Shown here one piece after another: positions 35,701 to 44,613 of a stretch of 64,000 bases of DNA. The first letter of the stretch is position 1; each line of letters begins with the position of its first letter. The DNA is from Luidia sarsii (lineage: Eukaryota; Echinodermata; Asteroidea; Paxillosida; Luidiidae): contig OX465110.1 of assembly GCA_949987565.1 (NCBI GenBank), forward strand, positions 1,212,233 to 1,276,232, in the 5' to 3' direction. The notes under the pieces were generated by a model. The model worked only from the letters and a program-made list of their open reading frames with translations, ran no database searches and was not told where the DNA came from. A program made the translations under genes and the position numbers.

Positions 35701-36535
35701 AGTATATTGTGCATGTGCTATATTGAGGTTCCATGGGTGGAAAATTGGAAAGGGAATGAGTTTTAAGCAATGTGCCAGGAAACATTCTGTGTACTACAAT
35801 GGAACGTCGTTAGATAATGAACGCCGATGTACCAAAGTCAATTGGCTATAGTATAACAAACATGCCCTTTGGCTCACGATTTTCGTGTACGAAATATGTG
35901 GCCGCAACTGCTATAACAAACGACCGCTATACCGAACAAATTTTCATGGATCCCGAGATGTTCGTTATTAAATAGTGACGTTCCAATGTACAGCACATTG
36001 CAATTGCTATGGTGCTCTTGGTTTTACGAAAATTTCTTTAAATTTAGTGTGATTTTGAATGCCAAGGGGGCAAATTTTGAGGTGGCCCATAATAAGTGTG
36101 AGGTGGGTCATCCCATAGATTAATATGCAGGGCAAACCTGCAGTGCAGACTCAAACTCAAAGTCTAACTCTAAAAGTAAAAGTGGATTTTGACTTACTAA
36201 AAGAACCTTCCAATCCCATCCAGATGGAGATATAGTCTCCTCTGTTCTTTCCTATCTAAGCTGAGATAGGCCGCCCCTCCCAAACAGGACACTCCCCCTA
36301 GCAACACGAGCCAAGATGGCCGACGACGACTTCTTGGTTTGGCAGCTTGCTTTGCGAGTTCGCTCCGAGAGATCGCTTCTTGGGAAAACAGCCGACGTCC
36401 TCCGAGTTCTTTGGGATGTTGGGAGCAAAGGCTCCGCCCAGCGATTGGGCGCGGTCTCATCAGGCGGCATGGTGGGGTGATGGCAGGGTACCAGTTGTGA
36501 ACGACCGCGGAGAGCCGTCGAACCAAAATGGGCAT
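29658..36535 (-). CDS. ADCK5: ADCK5-like atypical kinase (UbiB/ABC1 family), complete, 13 exons, 583 aa
   Basis: Members of this family have a protein-kinase-like fold with an Ala-rich loop in place of the Gly-rich loop. ADCK5 is a predicted mitochondrial protein whose substrate is poorly known. I joined 13 minus-strand exons: 36198-36535, 35267-35531, 34633-34773, 34358-34471, 33478-33609, 33185-33268, 32254-32335, 31599-31677, 31305-31396, 30908-31055, 30411-30485, 29974-30063 and 29658-29769. All junctions are GT-AG and the frame holds from ATG to TGA, giving 583 residues, close to vertebrate ADCK5. It has an Arg-rich N-terminus, one membrane segment (about 74-93), KLGQ (167-170), AAAS (227-230), Lys248 in [12 protein letters not shown] (378-385) and DHG (402-404). 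The blocks [18 protein letters not shown] and NLNTVRAI favour ADCK5 over ADCK1. All expected kinase-like residues are present. Confidence 0.95.
29974..30063 (-). CDS. ADCK5: ADCK5 exon 12 (residues 517-546)
   Basis: Conservation is lower, but the phase is exact at both ends (1 nt in, 2 nt out) and the helix [11 protein letters not shown] aligns with the C-terminal helix of vertebrate ADCK5. The acceptor is CAACAG and the donor GTATGC. Confidence 0.85.
30204..30326. mobile_element. Small MITE-like element with terminal inverted repeats (ADCK5 intron 11)
   Basis: The ends read TAGGCCGTGTCCAAA and, on the complement, TAGGCCATGTCCCAAA. It is 123 bp with no coding capacity. The superfamily is not identified and the target duplication is not clear. 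Confidence 0.6.
30411..30485 (-). CDS. ADCK5: ADCK5 exon 11 (residues 492-516)
   Basis: It encodes [13 protein letters not shown] and VDRYTLMAR, matching vertebrate NINTVRAINVALG and VDRYFLMAK. It carries 2 nt over (Cys517); acceptor TTGCAG, donor GTAAGT. Confidence 0.95.
30536..30895. repeat. Tandem repeat, 104-105 bp unit, about 3.4 copies (ADCK5 intron 10)
   Basis: Units begin CCACCAATCAGTGAGCTC at 30536, 30641, 30745 and 30849, with only a few differences between copies. Each unit contains CCAAT and a TCATGAATATGCAT motif. The last copy is cut short just before exon 10. Confidence 0.95.
30908..31055 (-). CDS. ADCK5: ADCK5 exon 10 (residues 443-491)
   Basis: It contains [12 protein letters not shown] and [13 protein letters not shown]. 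The MPxxMLLVIRN block is shared with vertebrate ADCK5 (LPRPMLLVLRN). The 2 nt left over combine with exon 11 to make Arg492. The acceptor is TTGCAG and the donor GTAAGC. Confidence 0.95.
31305..31396 (-). CDS. ADCK5: ADCK5 exon 9 (residues 412-442)
   Basis: It encodes [19 protein letters not shown] and ends KLGVE, with 1 nt carried over that makes Asp443 with exon 10. It corresponds to vertebrate RAALCQLWRAI..DDAAM. The acceptor is GTTCAG and the donor GTACCA. Confidence 0.93.
31501..31528. promoter_or_regulatory. Two adjacent X-box-like motifs (RFX type)
   Basis: TTGCCATGGCAAC and GTTACCATGGCAAC stand one base apart inside ADCK5 intron 8. The second fits the RFX X-box consensus GTTNCCATGGNAAC exactly. 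Whether they are functional is unknown. Confidence 0.4.
31599..31677 (-). CDS. ADCK5: ADCK5 exon 8 (residues 386-411, DHG motif)
   Basis: It encodes [20 protein letters not shown]. The DHG at 402-404 is the family's counterpart of the kinase DFG. Exon 8 carries 2 nt over; the acceptor is CTCTAG and the donor GTAGGA. Confidence 0.95.
32254..32335 (-). CDS. ADCK5: ADCK5 exon 7 (residues 359-385, catalytic loop)
   Basis: It contains [10 protein letters not shown], the catalytic loop with Asp380 and the metal-binding Asn385. It carries 1 nt into exon 8, where the codon becomes Val386. The donor is GTATGT. Confidence 0.95.
32502..32845. mobile_element. MITE-like element with imperfect terminal inverted repeats (ADCK5 intron 6)
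   Basis: The left end AGCCGTGTTCACACTGGACT and the complement of the right end AGCCCTTTTCACACTTGACT agree at most positions. The interior repeats the (A/T)TGGACTT motif. There is no coding capacity, and the superfamily is not identified. Confidence 0.6.
33185..33268 (-). CDS. ADCK5: ADCK5 exon 6 (residues 331-358)
   Basis: This is 84 nt in phase 0, encoding [15 protein letters not shown] and the following linker. It corresponds to the hinge and start of the C-lobe (vertebrate RVLTADFCAGCKVND). The donor GTAAGT follows GCT GAT. Confidence 0.95.
33357..33450. mobile_element. Hairpin-SINE family fragment (ADCK5 intron 5)
   Basis: CGATCCTAGCAGGACCTTTT followed by TTGAGAAAGGTCCTGCTAGA and CGAAACGTCAGGGCC: both arms, no tail. 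Confidence 0.7.
33478..33609 (-). CDS. ADCK5: ADCK5 exon 5 (residues 287-330)
   Basis: This is 132 nt in phase 0. It contains [15 protein letters not shown], the UbiB-family helix with the conserved ELDF..E.RN pattern, then [11 protein letters not shown]. The donor is GTACGTG. Confidence 0.95.
33793..33924. repeat. Foldback element (28-bp arms, ADCK5 intron 4)
   Basis: The arm GAAGGTTTGCGGCGACACCA (continuing to 33820) returns inverted at 33897-33924 with one mismatch in 28 bases. The same words (GAAGGTTTGCATGGTGGA, GGTGACACCATGTA) occur again at 35585-35660 and 45632-45880, so it belongs to a dispersed family. Confidence 0.8.
34358..34471 (-). CDS. ADCK5: ADCK5 exon 4 (residues 249-286)
   Basis: This is 114 nt in phase 0, starting [14 protein letters not shown] and ending [12 protein letters not shown]. 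That block is very close to vertebrate ADCK5 and is one of the best markers for this paralogue. The acceptor is GTGTAG and the donor GTGAGC. Confidence 0.95.
34633..34773 (-). CDS. ADCK5: ADCK5 exon 3 (residues 202-248, Ala-rich loop)
   Basis: The exon contains [13 protein letters not shown], where AAAS replaces the kinase Gly-rich loop, and ends VAVK, supplying the nucleotide-binding Lys248. It is 141 nt, phase 0 at both ends, with acceptor GTTCAG and donor GTGAAC. Confidence 0.95.
34898..34985 (-). mobile_element. Hairpin-SINE family fragment (ADCK5 intron 2)
   Basis: The tail TGTTGCAAACTGCTTACTGA and the start of one arm (GGAGGGCCTGATGTTT) only. Confidence 0.6.
35055..35200. repeat. Dispersed repeat A copy 1 (ADCK5 intron 2)
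   Basis: It starts GGATTTCACAGTCTTACGAT and ends near TGATGAAATCAACC. The interior (ACGATGCATTGTAACTC, GTGCATCGCTCATTGTCTTG) aligns with the copy at 44713-44840. The weak inverted ends suggest a degenerate DNA element. Confidence 0.55.
35267..35531 (-). CDS. ADCK5: ADCK5 exon 2 (residues 113-201, KxGQ motif)
   Basis: The acceptor CCCACAG completes Tyr113. The exon carries CHQRAADRL and [10 protein letters not shown], the KxGQ motif specific to the UbiB family that occludes the active site. It ends RRPNE before GTGATG, phase 0. Confidence 0.95.
35585..35660. repeat. Second member of the GGTTTGC..ACACCATG foldback family (ADCK5 intron 1)
   Basis: It carries GAAGGTTTGCATGGTGGAAG followed by GGAAGGTTTGGGGTGACACC, joining the two words found separately in the other copies. 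No inverted partner arm is seen nearby, so it is a partial copy. Confidence 0.6.
35797..35988. mobile_element. MITE with TA duplication, pogo/Tigger-like ends (ADCK5 intron 1)
   Basis: The left end CAATGGAACGTC and the complement of the right end CATTGGAACGTC differ at one base. The element is flanked by TA on both sides and is 192 bp long. The interior repeats CTATAACAAAC-like words, the style of pogo/Tigger non-autonomous elements. There is no coding capacity. Confidence 0.75.
36198..36535 (-). CDS. ADCK5: ADCK5 exon 1 (residues 1-112, targeting region and membrane segment)
   Basis: The ATG at 36535 lies in CGCGCCATG with an in-frame TGA three codons upstream, which fixes the start. The first 70 residues are rich in Arg and Ser with few acidic residues, as in mitochondrial presequences. 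A hydrophobic segment, [20 protein letters not shown], follows. The donor is GTAAGT after TTC TTT TA (2 nt carried over). Confidence 0.9.
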
Positions 36536-37134
36536 GGCGCGTCAATCAAAGTTCAAACCAAGGCCAGTCCAGTCATGGAGGAAGGAAGTGAACTACATCA
36601 CTGCAAAAAAGATTACAGTTACAACCTTGAATTATATCAAATGGGTTTTAAGCCCCTGCAAAACACAGACTTGCTGACAATAGAAGCCCTCAAAAACGAT
36701 CAAAAAGAAAAAGAATATCGGTTGGTTTCAAGTTACTCGGACACACCTATGCAAGCTATGAACAGAAATCCGCAATAATATTTTGACTTCTAATCATTCT
36801 TGCACTGGTCGAATTTTCCATTTAATGCACCAAATGTCTGAATCGTTTCTGATCTTGTTTCTCTACAGTTTCAGTCAATTGCTAGACTCAGATCTTACCT
36901 TTTTTTCATAAATGGACCAAGGGAATGGCAAATCACAATTCACATCCACATGCAGAAGACCGGTGTTAGTCGTTATTCCAGGCGCTACTGCCCCGGTGAT
37001 TATTCACCGACACGCTAGTCTTTCTTCAAGCCATTTGCCGCCAATGCTAATTTCGCCCAAATGCTTTTGAATTCGGGAGAAGTTACTGAAGTGCTTGAGT
37101 GGAAAAGACTGAATGATTTATTGTTTGGCTGCAC

Positions 37135-37380
37135 TGGTTGGTCTGTTGGTTGGTTAGGTTTTAGTTTGATTGGATGGTTTGTTGGTTAGGTGTTTGTTGG
37201 TTTGTAATTGTATGATTGGTTGGTCAGGTGTTTGTTTATAATATTATGGTTTGTTGGTTGGTTAGGCGTGTTTTGTTTGTTGGTTGGTTGGTTAGATGTT
37301 TGCTTGGTTGGGTTGTTGCTGGATAGGTATTTCTTTGGCTGGTTTGTTAGTTAGGTGTTTGTGTGTTTATTTGTTTAATG
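37135..37380. repeat. TTGG/TTGT-rich low-complexity tract
   Basis: Irregular repeats of TTGGTTGGT, TTTGTTGGTTAGGTGTTTG and similar units. The tract continues after 37544, so the hairpin-SINE at 37390-37543 sits inside it. Confidence 0.8.
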
Positions 37381-37389
37381 AGTTTGTTT

Positions 37390-37543
37390 CTTGATATACA
37401 AAAATGTTGCAAACTGCTTACTGACTAAAATTACCAAAATGCAAATCTTAAAATTTAGTGGGCCTGACGTTTCGATCCTAGCAGGACCTTTCTGCCTTTG
37501 AGAAAGGTCCTGCTAGGATCGAAACGTCAGGCCCACTAAATTT
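37390..37543 (-). mobile_element. Hairpin-SINE family copy, flanked by 11-bp direct repeats
   Basis: A near-full copy in reverse orientation. Perfect 44-bp arms lie at 37450-37493 and 37501-37544 with a 7-nt loop, and the tail at 37390-37449 contains GTTGCAAACTGCTTACTGAC. TGAGTTTGTTT occurs directly on both sides (37379-37389 and 37544-37554) and fits a target-site duplication. The surrounding TTGT-rich sequence weakens that inference a little. Confidence 0.8.
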
Positions 37544-37610
37544 TGAGTTTGTTTGTTGGTTAAAGACTTGTTGGTTGCTTAATTGGTTTGTTTTGTTGTT
37601 ATTGACTAAT

Positions 37611-37812
37611 CAATTAATGTATTGACTGAATGATTCATATCTATGATTTTATGTACCGGTATACTAAATATATATCTTATGAAATGTATATAATTATAAT
37701 CAATTAATGTGCTGACTGATTGATTATATATATAATTCAATATATACCAAATATGATATCTAGTGAAATGGAAATAATTATAATCAATTAATGTATTGAC
37801 TAATTGATTTAT
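37611..37812. repeat. Tandem repeat of about 84-90 bp, three diverged copies
   Basis: CAATTAATGT followed by NTGACTNA(A/T)TGATT starts at 37611, 37701 and 37785, with similar TATATAATT and GATAT(C)T words between. It is very AT-rich. Confidence 0.75.
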
Positions 37813-39077
37813 TACCCACATACATCTAAAAAATACCCAAACTTAGACAAAACACGCCAGACCACAAAAAGAGAAATAAAACATTCTTGATTCAGTACCA
37901 ATCATCATGATTCAGATAAATATCTTTATTTTTTCATTGTTACAATCGTAAAGTGTGGACCGTTAGTTTGCACATGAAATCCAGCGCGCTCACAAAAAAA
38001 AAAATGACCACTTTGAAGATTGCGATGAAGGTTGTGACTACGAGTGACTGAAACACATGCACACTCAAAAAGAGAGAAATCGGAAACAAATGAAACAAAT
38101 GGTTGAAGGATTCTCATGGATTTTGCAAATGTGATGCTCTCTCTGTAAAAAGGAGTCGTTTCTTGCACAGCACTTTCCAACGTACAGGTTGTAAGGAATT
38201 TCAATCAAAATAAATTCTCTAATTTTGGTTTGCATTGCTTTGTTAGTGTCCATATTTTCATTGCAAACTTGAATTTTTAATTCAAGAAAAAGGAGCTTTT
38301 GTTGTATCAAACCCCGATCAGGATATTAGCCAATTTGTCTCAAATTTGCAGAGCCTATCACAAACAGCCTGAATCAAACATATTTGCAACAGAAACAAAA
38401 TAATCAAACGGGATAAAGAAAAAGCTCTCACATTGAAAATAGACAAATGATCTCCTGACTTTCCTTATCAATAACAGAAAAGTATAAAAATGGGTAAAAA
38501 ATGGTATCGACTCCTCTTTGGGATTTAAATCATGATTTGATTAGACTAGATTTGATAGATTAGACTCTTTGAAATACCATTCTGTCAAGAACATATATTA
38601 ATAAAAAAAACTAAACAAAAATTAAGTTGCTGTGACGAGTTAAAAAAATCTGCAGACAATTGGTAACAATCGAGCCCTTTTCAAAAGAACAAAAATTAAA
38701 AACCATTAACAGAAATCACATCAATGACGTTTCAGACCTTACAGTATTGTAAATGTTTCCAGCTGCAAAAATGAAACCTCACACAAACAATGTGATAACC
38801 AAGAAAACTGTTCAATATACATCTATCATTTTGTATACATGTAGTTCCCATTAAATAGAATATGAATATAGAGTTATCAACTTTTAAAGTCTTTTTTAAA
38901 TGGTATTTTAAGTAGAAGAAAAATGAGCTTTTGCAATGGGGTCATCTCAAAATAGCCCAGTAGTGAGCCCAAGCAATGGTTCATCCTCTTGACAGAAATC
39001 AGTCCACTAAGACTGCTTGGTTGTGACTTGACTTGTTCTTTTTTTAATAACAGCGGCTTGAATATTCACGAGCTGAT

Positions 39078-39116
39078 TTGCAAAGCATGCTGGGATATTG
39101 CAAAGCATGCTGGGAT
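39078..39116. repeat. Tandem 20-bp duplication containing GCATGCTGGGA
   Basis: TTGCAAAGCATGCTGGGAT occurs at 39078-39096 and again at 39098-39116. GCATGCTGGGA resembles the core of the ZNF143/SBF site, so it may be regulatory. Confidence 0.6.
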
Positions 39117-40568
39117 GTCCCCAAGCTAAGGCTCTGTGTGACCTCTGGCCTCATCGGGACCATGGCTTGGGCGTAGACTCAGGATTCATCCTTGTCATCT
39201 ATTGGCTCAAAACCCAGCTTGTGATTTTCTATTGGATGTTGCGGCTCTGTTCTCTTATCCAGCATGAAACTGGGCATCGGTTTCAAAGTAGTCGCAACAT
39301 TTCACCGAATGACAGATGTCAGAAATGAACCCTGTACCTGAGCCTGAGCCAGGGCCAGTTGAGAAGATTGGTTTGCTTTGAAGAAAGTTTTCTCAGCATT
39401 GCAAAAGTCTAGAATAAACCCAGGACAATTCTGTGCTGCTCATCATGTTAAGCAAAACCTGAGTATCAAGAAAACTTGGTCATCGTTGAAAAAATAATAA
39501 CTTTGAATTAAGCATGAGAACTTGCAAATGCTGCAATACTCAAATGGATTAGGAAACCTATTTGGAAATATAATTTTGATAATGACTATATAATATGCAC
39601 ACTGTGATGAGATAGGGAAAAACTTACAAAATTCATTTAAAACAAAATGAGACATTTTGGTGAGATTATACACAAAATTAATTTGTTTGACAAAATTTAT
39701 GTGTTAATAAATAAAATCAATTCATGCTCCATATTTTTTATGTACAGAAAAAAATCAACGAGTAAAAGCACACAGAAAAAAGATTCCACAACAAATGCAA
39801 TCAGCCACAGGTAATTAATGAATTAATTAAGGTATTTATCGCGCAGATAATCAAGATGATTTGTTTTAGGTTCTAGGAATTTCAGGGGTCTGGATAGACA
39901 ATCTTTGTGCTGCAAGTGAAAAGATGCCACCACAGGAAAAGGTAAATTCTGCAGCCAATATTGGGGACAAATCAGTCAAATTTAGTCCTTTTCTATCTCA
40001 AATTTGGGTTGGTTATTTCTAGAAGGGTCAACCTAAACTGGGAAAGTTGGATTTACAATAATTCGAGTTTTTGTGACAAAACTCTGATAAAACAAGTATC
40101 AAATTATATGCAGAACAAAAAACCAATAATTGGTAGCTCATTCTGATTGATTCTTGAGTTGAAATGTGTGATTTTTTTTACCCTTGGCATTTATTCCCTT
40201 CTACAATTCTCCCATCGAACAGGTCCCTTGCTCTATGCTTCTACTGAGTGTGTCTACAAAGGCTCACCTGTAGACTATTGGTGAGCATTTGGTAAATTAT
40301 GAGCCTGGAATCAAGACTAACGGGTTATGGCTATTCGAGGGCCGTGGTGAGATTTAAAAGGGGAGGGATTACTAGTCTTAATCTCTCCCAATTCCACCCT
40401 CCTTCTCCTCCTCTCCCACTACCAAACACAAATGAAAATGCATGCTCTTTTTTTACATTTTGTCCGTGTCTCTTTTTTGGAAACACCAAAGTTATAAACA
40501 CTGAAGTCAACGGAACAATCAAAATAGCACAAAAGAGTCTCATCCTATATTTACAATGAAACACATCT

Positions 40569-40623
40569 CGCCATGGCAACAGATTACCGTGGTTACAGAG
40601 TATACATCAATTGCTGTGGCAAC
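40569..40623. promoter_or_regulatory. Cluster of X-box-like half palindromes
   Basis: GCCATGGCAAC, TTACCGTGGTTAC and TTGCTGTGGCAAC occur within 55 bases. They resemble RFX X-boxes and the pair in ADCK5 intron 8. Confidence 0.3.
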
Positions 40624-41203
40624 GGAGAATACAATAATAAGTCCTGGTGACATCTGAATACTCTTTGTTTAAAAAAACTAGAAATTGTTGTGACGCAACA
40701 ATTTGTAAAAATCAGATAATTTTGGTTTCTCTCCAAAAATAAGACTTGTGTATTTAGTACACGGTTACAATTTTATAATTCAGAATTTACAATGATGGTA
40801 AATGTAGATACAACTTTGAAACATTGTAGAGCCTTGCCTTTTCATGCCACAATCCTGCTCTCAACCTCAAATAAAATCTCACTGCTGAAGATTTTCTGCA
40901 ACTTTGCAAGATTGCCAAAAGGTACTACTGGCTGTCACAAGTACCGGTAGTCTTTTTTCAAGTCGTGCAAAAATAGTTTTAAGACCCAGATCCCTGTATG
41001 ACCATAATAGATATATCAGGGTAGAGGAACGCCTTCAATGAGAAACAAAAAATGAAATAAACAAATAAATGGATAGATTTCTGAAGTGTATTTCACCAAA
41101 AAACAAACCAGATTTGGTGATTTGAAAAATACCCATTAAGTTCTTTAAGTTCTTCTCTTCCCCCATCCTTCGCGTACATGTATCTGCTTTGTCCTCGTCA
41201 CTC

Positions 41204-41445
41204 TGCCTTTGAGAAAGGTCCTGCAAGGATCGAAGCGTCAGGCCCACTAAATTTTGAGATTCTTCTGATCATAATTAAAATGCTCAAACACGTCAAACAT
41301 CAAAATAGTGAATTCCTCACAATATTCTAATATGAAATCAGAATGGTGTGAACCACAATTGTGACATATTTCTTACAAATTAAATAATAAGGAGAGCCTG
41401 ACAATTCAATCCTAGCAGGACCTTTCTCACAGGCAGACTGACGGG
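41204..41445. mobile_element. Two hairpin-SINE fragments
   Basis: CTTTGAGAAAGGTCCTGCAA to CCCACTAAATTTTGAG at 41207-41263, and GAGAGCCTGACAATTCAATCC to CTCACAGGCAGA at 41393-41440. Each is a single arm in opposite sense. Confidence 0.55.
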
Positions 41446-42474
41446 AACAGAAATCAAGAGGAAGGGGAGAGCGATAGGGACATGGCAGGGTGGGGGAAGA
41501 ACACAAGAGAAGGATTATTAATAAACATGCAAGGTGTTAATCGATCACTCTTGGCTGTCATTCACAGTACGGCATCATCGCATCATCGTCTTCAAGAACC
41601 TTGGTCATCAAACTCATAAAGACGACTCTCCAATGATTACTACCATTTACGCTAACAGTAAACATACTTGATGAGCTCGAGAGAAAAAAACCGAGCATAC
41701 ACTTGAAAAGTTTATTTCCAAATATGGAACATTTCCATTTTCTCAGACCTGATCAATTTGGGCTTCTTTCACCGACAAGTACACTCTGCAAATCTGAAAT
41801 CGTTCCTTTCAATAGATAGTTTTGAAAACTACGAGTACTTTGGTTGGCACTAGAATGCGCTGGCCGATTAAAACTTTTGGGAAATGCAGTAGGCAGTGGA
41901 AAGGAAAAGGTGAGAAGATGGTGCTGTCTCTTGTAGAAATAAACTCTTCGCATAATTATAGAATTTCAGAAGGATTTGAGTGGCTTTGGAATTTACACCA
42001 TACAGTCTTTCAGTGAGGTAGCGTGTTAATCTTAAAGATACTCTAGAACAAAAATGCCTGCAAAATGATACATTTGGTTAATCCTCATAAAACTGCAACA
42101 AATTTTTGGTTAATACATTTCTGGAGTCATCCCATCACAAGACAAAAAAAAAATTGTTAACAAAAATACGACTTTGGTCGGATGGGAGTTAATAAGAAAC
42201 ATTTGCTATTCATTATTAAAAAAACTATTTTCTGTCCATAATTTTTTCCGAAGAGTAACATTCGAGTGGAATTTCAGCAACTAACCTTTGACCCAACAAG
42301 CATTATCAGTCCTGCTGAACCAAACAGATTTCTACGACCTAGGGAATCCTAATTGGACACTGGTTTCAGACAGGTGACATTTGTACCCTTGGGTACATAA
42401 CAATCGTAAAAAATGGACGCCAGATTTGCCGAGTTGCTCAGAACCAGCCTGATAAATTCACAAGCTCACAATCA

Positions 42475-42671
42475 TAAAATTGAGTGGGCCTGGCGTTTCG
42501 ATCCTAGCAGGACCTTTCTCAAAGTCAGAGAAAGGTCCTGCTTTCTCTGCCTTTGAGAAAGGTCCTGCTAGGATCGAAACGTCAGGCCCCCTAAATTTTA
42601 TGATTTGCATTTTGGTAATTTTAGTCAGTAAGCAGTTTGCAACTTTTTGGTACATGTATATCACTTTAAGG
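42475..42671 (+). mobile_element. Hairpin-SINE family copy with an internal third arm
   Basis: The left arm AGTGGGCCTGGCGTTTCGAT, an extra inverted stretch of GAGAAAGGTCCTGCTT, then the usual right arm and tail ending TATATCACTTTAAG. TCACAATCA flanks it at 42466-42474 and 42672-42680, suggesting a target duplication. The extra middle segment (about 42530-42560) is unusual. Confidence 0.7.
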
Positions 42672-44520
42672 TCACAATCAAATTAGTCTAGTCACAAAAT
42701 GCTTCCACACAAGAAATGAAAACTGAGAAGTTACATGCACATCCAATGTTTGTTCCTAAAACTTATAAACCAATGGATTTTGGGAGTTAAGGTTAATTCG
42801 GTCAGCTTTCATTGACTGAGGATGGCCCAGCCTGGCTAGTTTCATAACCTCTTAATCTAGAAATGTGTCGATGGAGAGGTAAAACCACCAAGATGAGGGG
42901 AACAAAATGATCTCATGAATATGTATACAATTAGTCATGCACAGCCAATCAGATTACAAAGCAATGCCTAATTTGCATAGATCTTTCATAAATGTGAATG
43001 CAACAAGGTTCAGGAGTTGATTTCGGAGACAAAGAATCAGACATTCTTGTAGTCCTAATGAACATGCTGGACAAGATAACCGTTTAATGTGAAGCAACAG
43101 CATGAAAAATGTACCAAAAATTTCTGGCAAGACTTTTTCCAACGCTCTTCCGTTTTTGAGTTGCCCATTTTTGCGGGGGATTTCTAAAAAGTTACGTAAG
43201 TTGAGATTTAAAATTTGAGATTTGAGGGTGACCTTCACGGGAGGAGAGATTTTTGCATCTCAATTGGTGCAGAACAGGAGTGGAAACGAGCAAAGAAGAC
43301 TATCATATTGTCCACATTGTTTTCTGTATGTTTCCATTACTGCTCTGTGCCAAATGAGATGACAAAATACCCACTGTAAGTCAAGTGATGGCATGTAAAC
43401 AGTGGTCGCGCAATCGTTCTATTAACCCAGAGAACCCAATGTGCATGTCCGCAAACATGCTATTTCTCGGGATGGCTCAAATTCTTTTTACAAAAAATTG
43501 GTGGACAAACGATATGACATCCCCACTTTGAAAGAGGGGCCAGAATGCATCGTCCCAGAAGTTTTGATGCCCACGGAAGCGGCGACATCCAGACACTCAG
43601 AACGCAACACTCTCATTGGCTCGTCTGCGGCCAATTCTTGGTCAATTTACAATGAGTTGGATAGATGGTTGGATCGCTGTGAGTTGATGCTAAACAATTT
43701 GCAGATTATAGTTTCCTGTGCCAGGCTTGGCCATGCTGAGACAGAGGAACTTTCCCTGACTCCAAGGCTTGAACTGAGGTCTCGTCCAAATCATTCAACA
43801 GCTGAACACAGCGAGTAATTTATCAAACTATTGCCTTCGGGGCTCAACACCAGAGCATTTCCCTCTCTAAACTCCAGCCCAAAAAGCTGGTTTGCTGATG
43901 GATCTTAAACCTCAAACATGTCTCTCAGAAATCAAGGGAAAAACCCTTAAACACAAGCGATGGTTTCAAAAAAAAAAGGACTCGACATCCAGGAGTCTAA
44001 AACTCTGATCAAATGAAAAGTGGCGGAAACAACGCACCGCTGAGATTCCTTACAAAAATAATCCCCTTCGAATCGTCCGCGTCTTTCACGACGCGGTGAG
44101 TTGCTGTCATCTCGTTCAGTTCTCTATTTGCTGTCTCTCTGTGTCTTTGGTTTTTTCGGGGCGGGTGGGTCTCCGCAAGCATGGTGCCCTCACAGTTCAT
44201 CTCTGTGTAACCATCTCTGCCATGCGATAAGAGCAGGTACCAGACTCTACCCCCGGCCCAGCCACAGCCTATCCACAGACCTCCGCGACAACTGCGATAG
44301 GACCCATCCCACAATGCACCACTACACCTCTGCACCTAAGACGAGGGGGTTGTCCGCGCAAGCGTTACCCGAGATGTGCGCTGTCTCTGTATCCCAAAAT
44401 CCTTTGCAAGCACCACCGGGGCGACTCTGAAGGCCTTCGGGGCAGTCAACGTTCACTTGGGGTTTGACAGCAGGTCACAGGGGCCGGCACAGTGCAGTCC
44501 GTTGGGTCGGTGTGGTCCCG

Positions 44521-44613
44521 TCATGCAAAGAGGCCCATACGTGTGACTTTGGCACTGAGGAAGGTGTGAATGATGAAGACAACAGGCTTGGGGCAGGTAT
44601 GCAAGTCCAGCTC
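44521..44613 (-). CDS. SNTB1-like: Syntrophin last exon (C-terminus)
   Basis: This is 93 nt: [20 protein letters not shown], then [10 protein letters not shown] and TGA at 44521-44523. The block [11 protein letters not shown] is nearly invariant in syntrophins. Confidence 0.97.
   Translation of the reverse strand, partial: ELDLHTCPKPVVFIIHTFLSAKVTRMGLFA

Larger units (their letters stand above)
36536..44520. other. Intergenic region between syntrophin stop and ADCK5 start
   Basis: It probably contains the ADCK5 promoter near 36536-36700 and the syntrophin 3'-UTR at its right end. Between them are a TTGG-rich tract, a 90-bp tandem repeat, two hairpin-SINE insertions and mostly unique AT-rich DNA. 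AATAAA on the minus strand near 37925-37930 is one of several possible polyadenylation signals. The open frame at 43441-43818 (+) matches nothing I recognise and is probably chance. Confidence 0.45.

Noticed and set aside
29658..36535. ADCK1 as the identity of the UbiB-family gene
   Set aside because: CHQRxAx[15 protein letters not shown] and the RNxNTVRAI block fit ADCK5 much better, and ADCK1 lacks the RNxNTVRAI segment as I know it.
36347..36778. 143-residue plus-strand frame
   Set aside because: It lies opposite ADCK5 exon 1 and resembles no protein; the minus strand is clearly coding.
43441..43818. 125-residue plus-strand frame between syntrophin and ADCK5
   Set aside because: Begins at GTG rather than ATG, shows no recognised motif and has no splice or promoter context. 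A chance open frame or exon fragment cannot be excluded.
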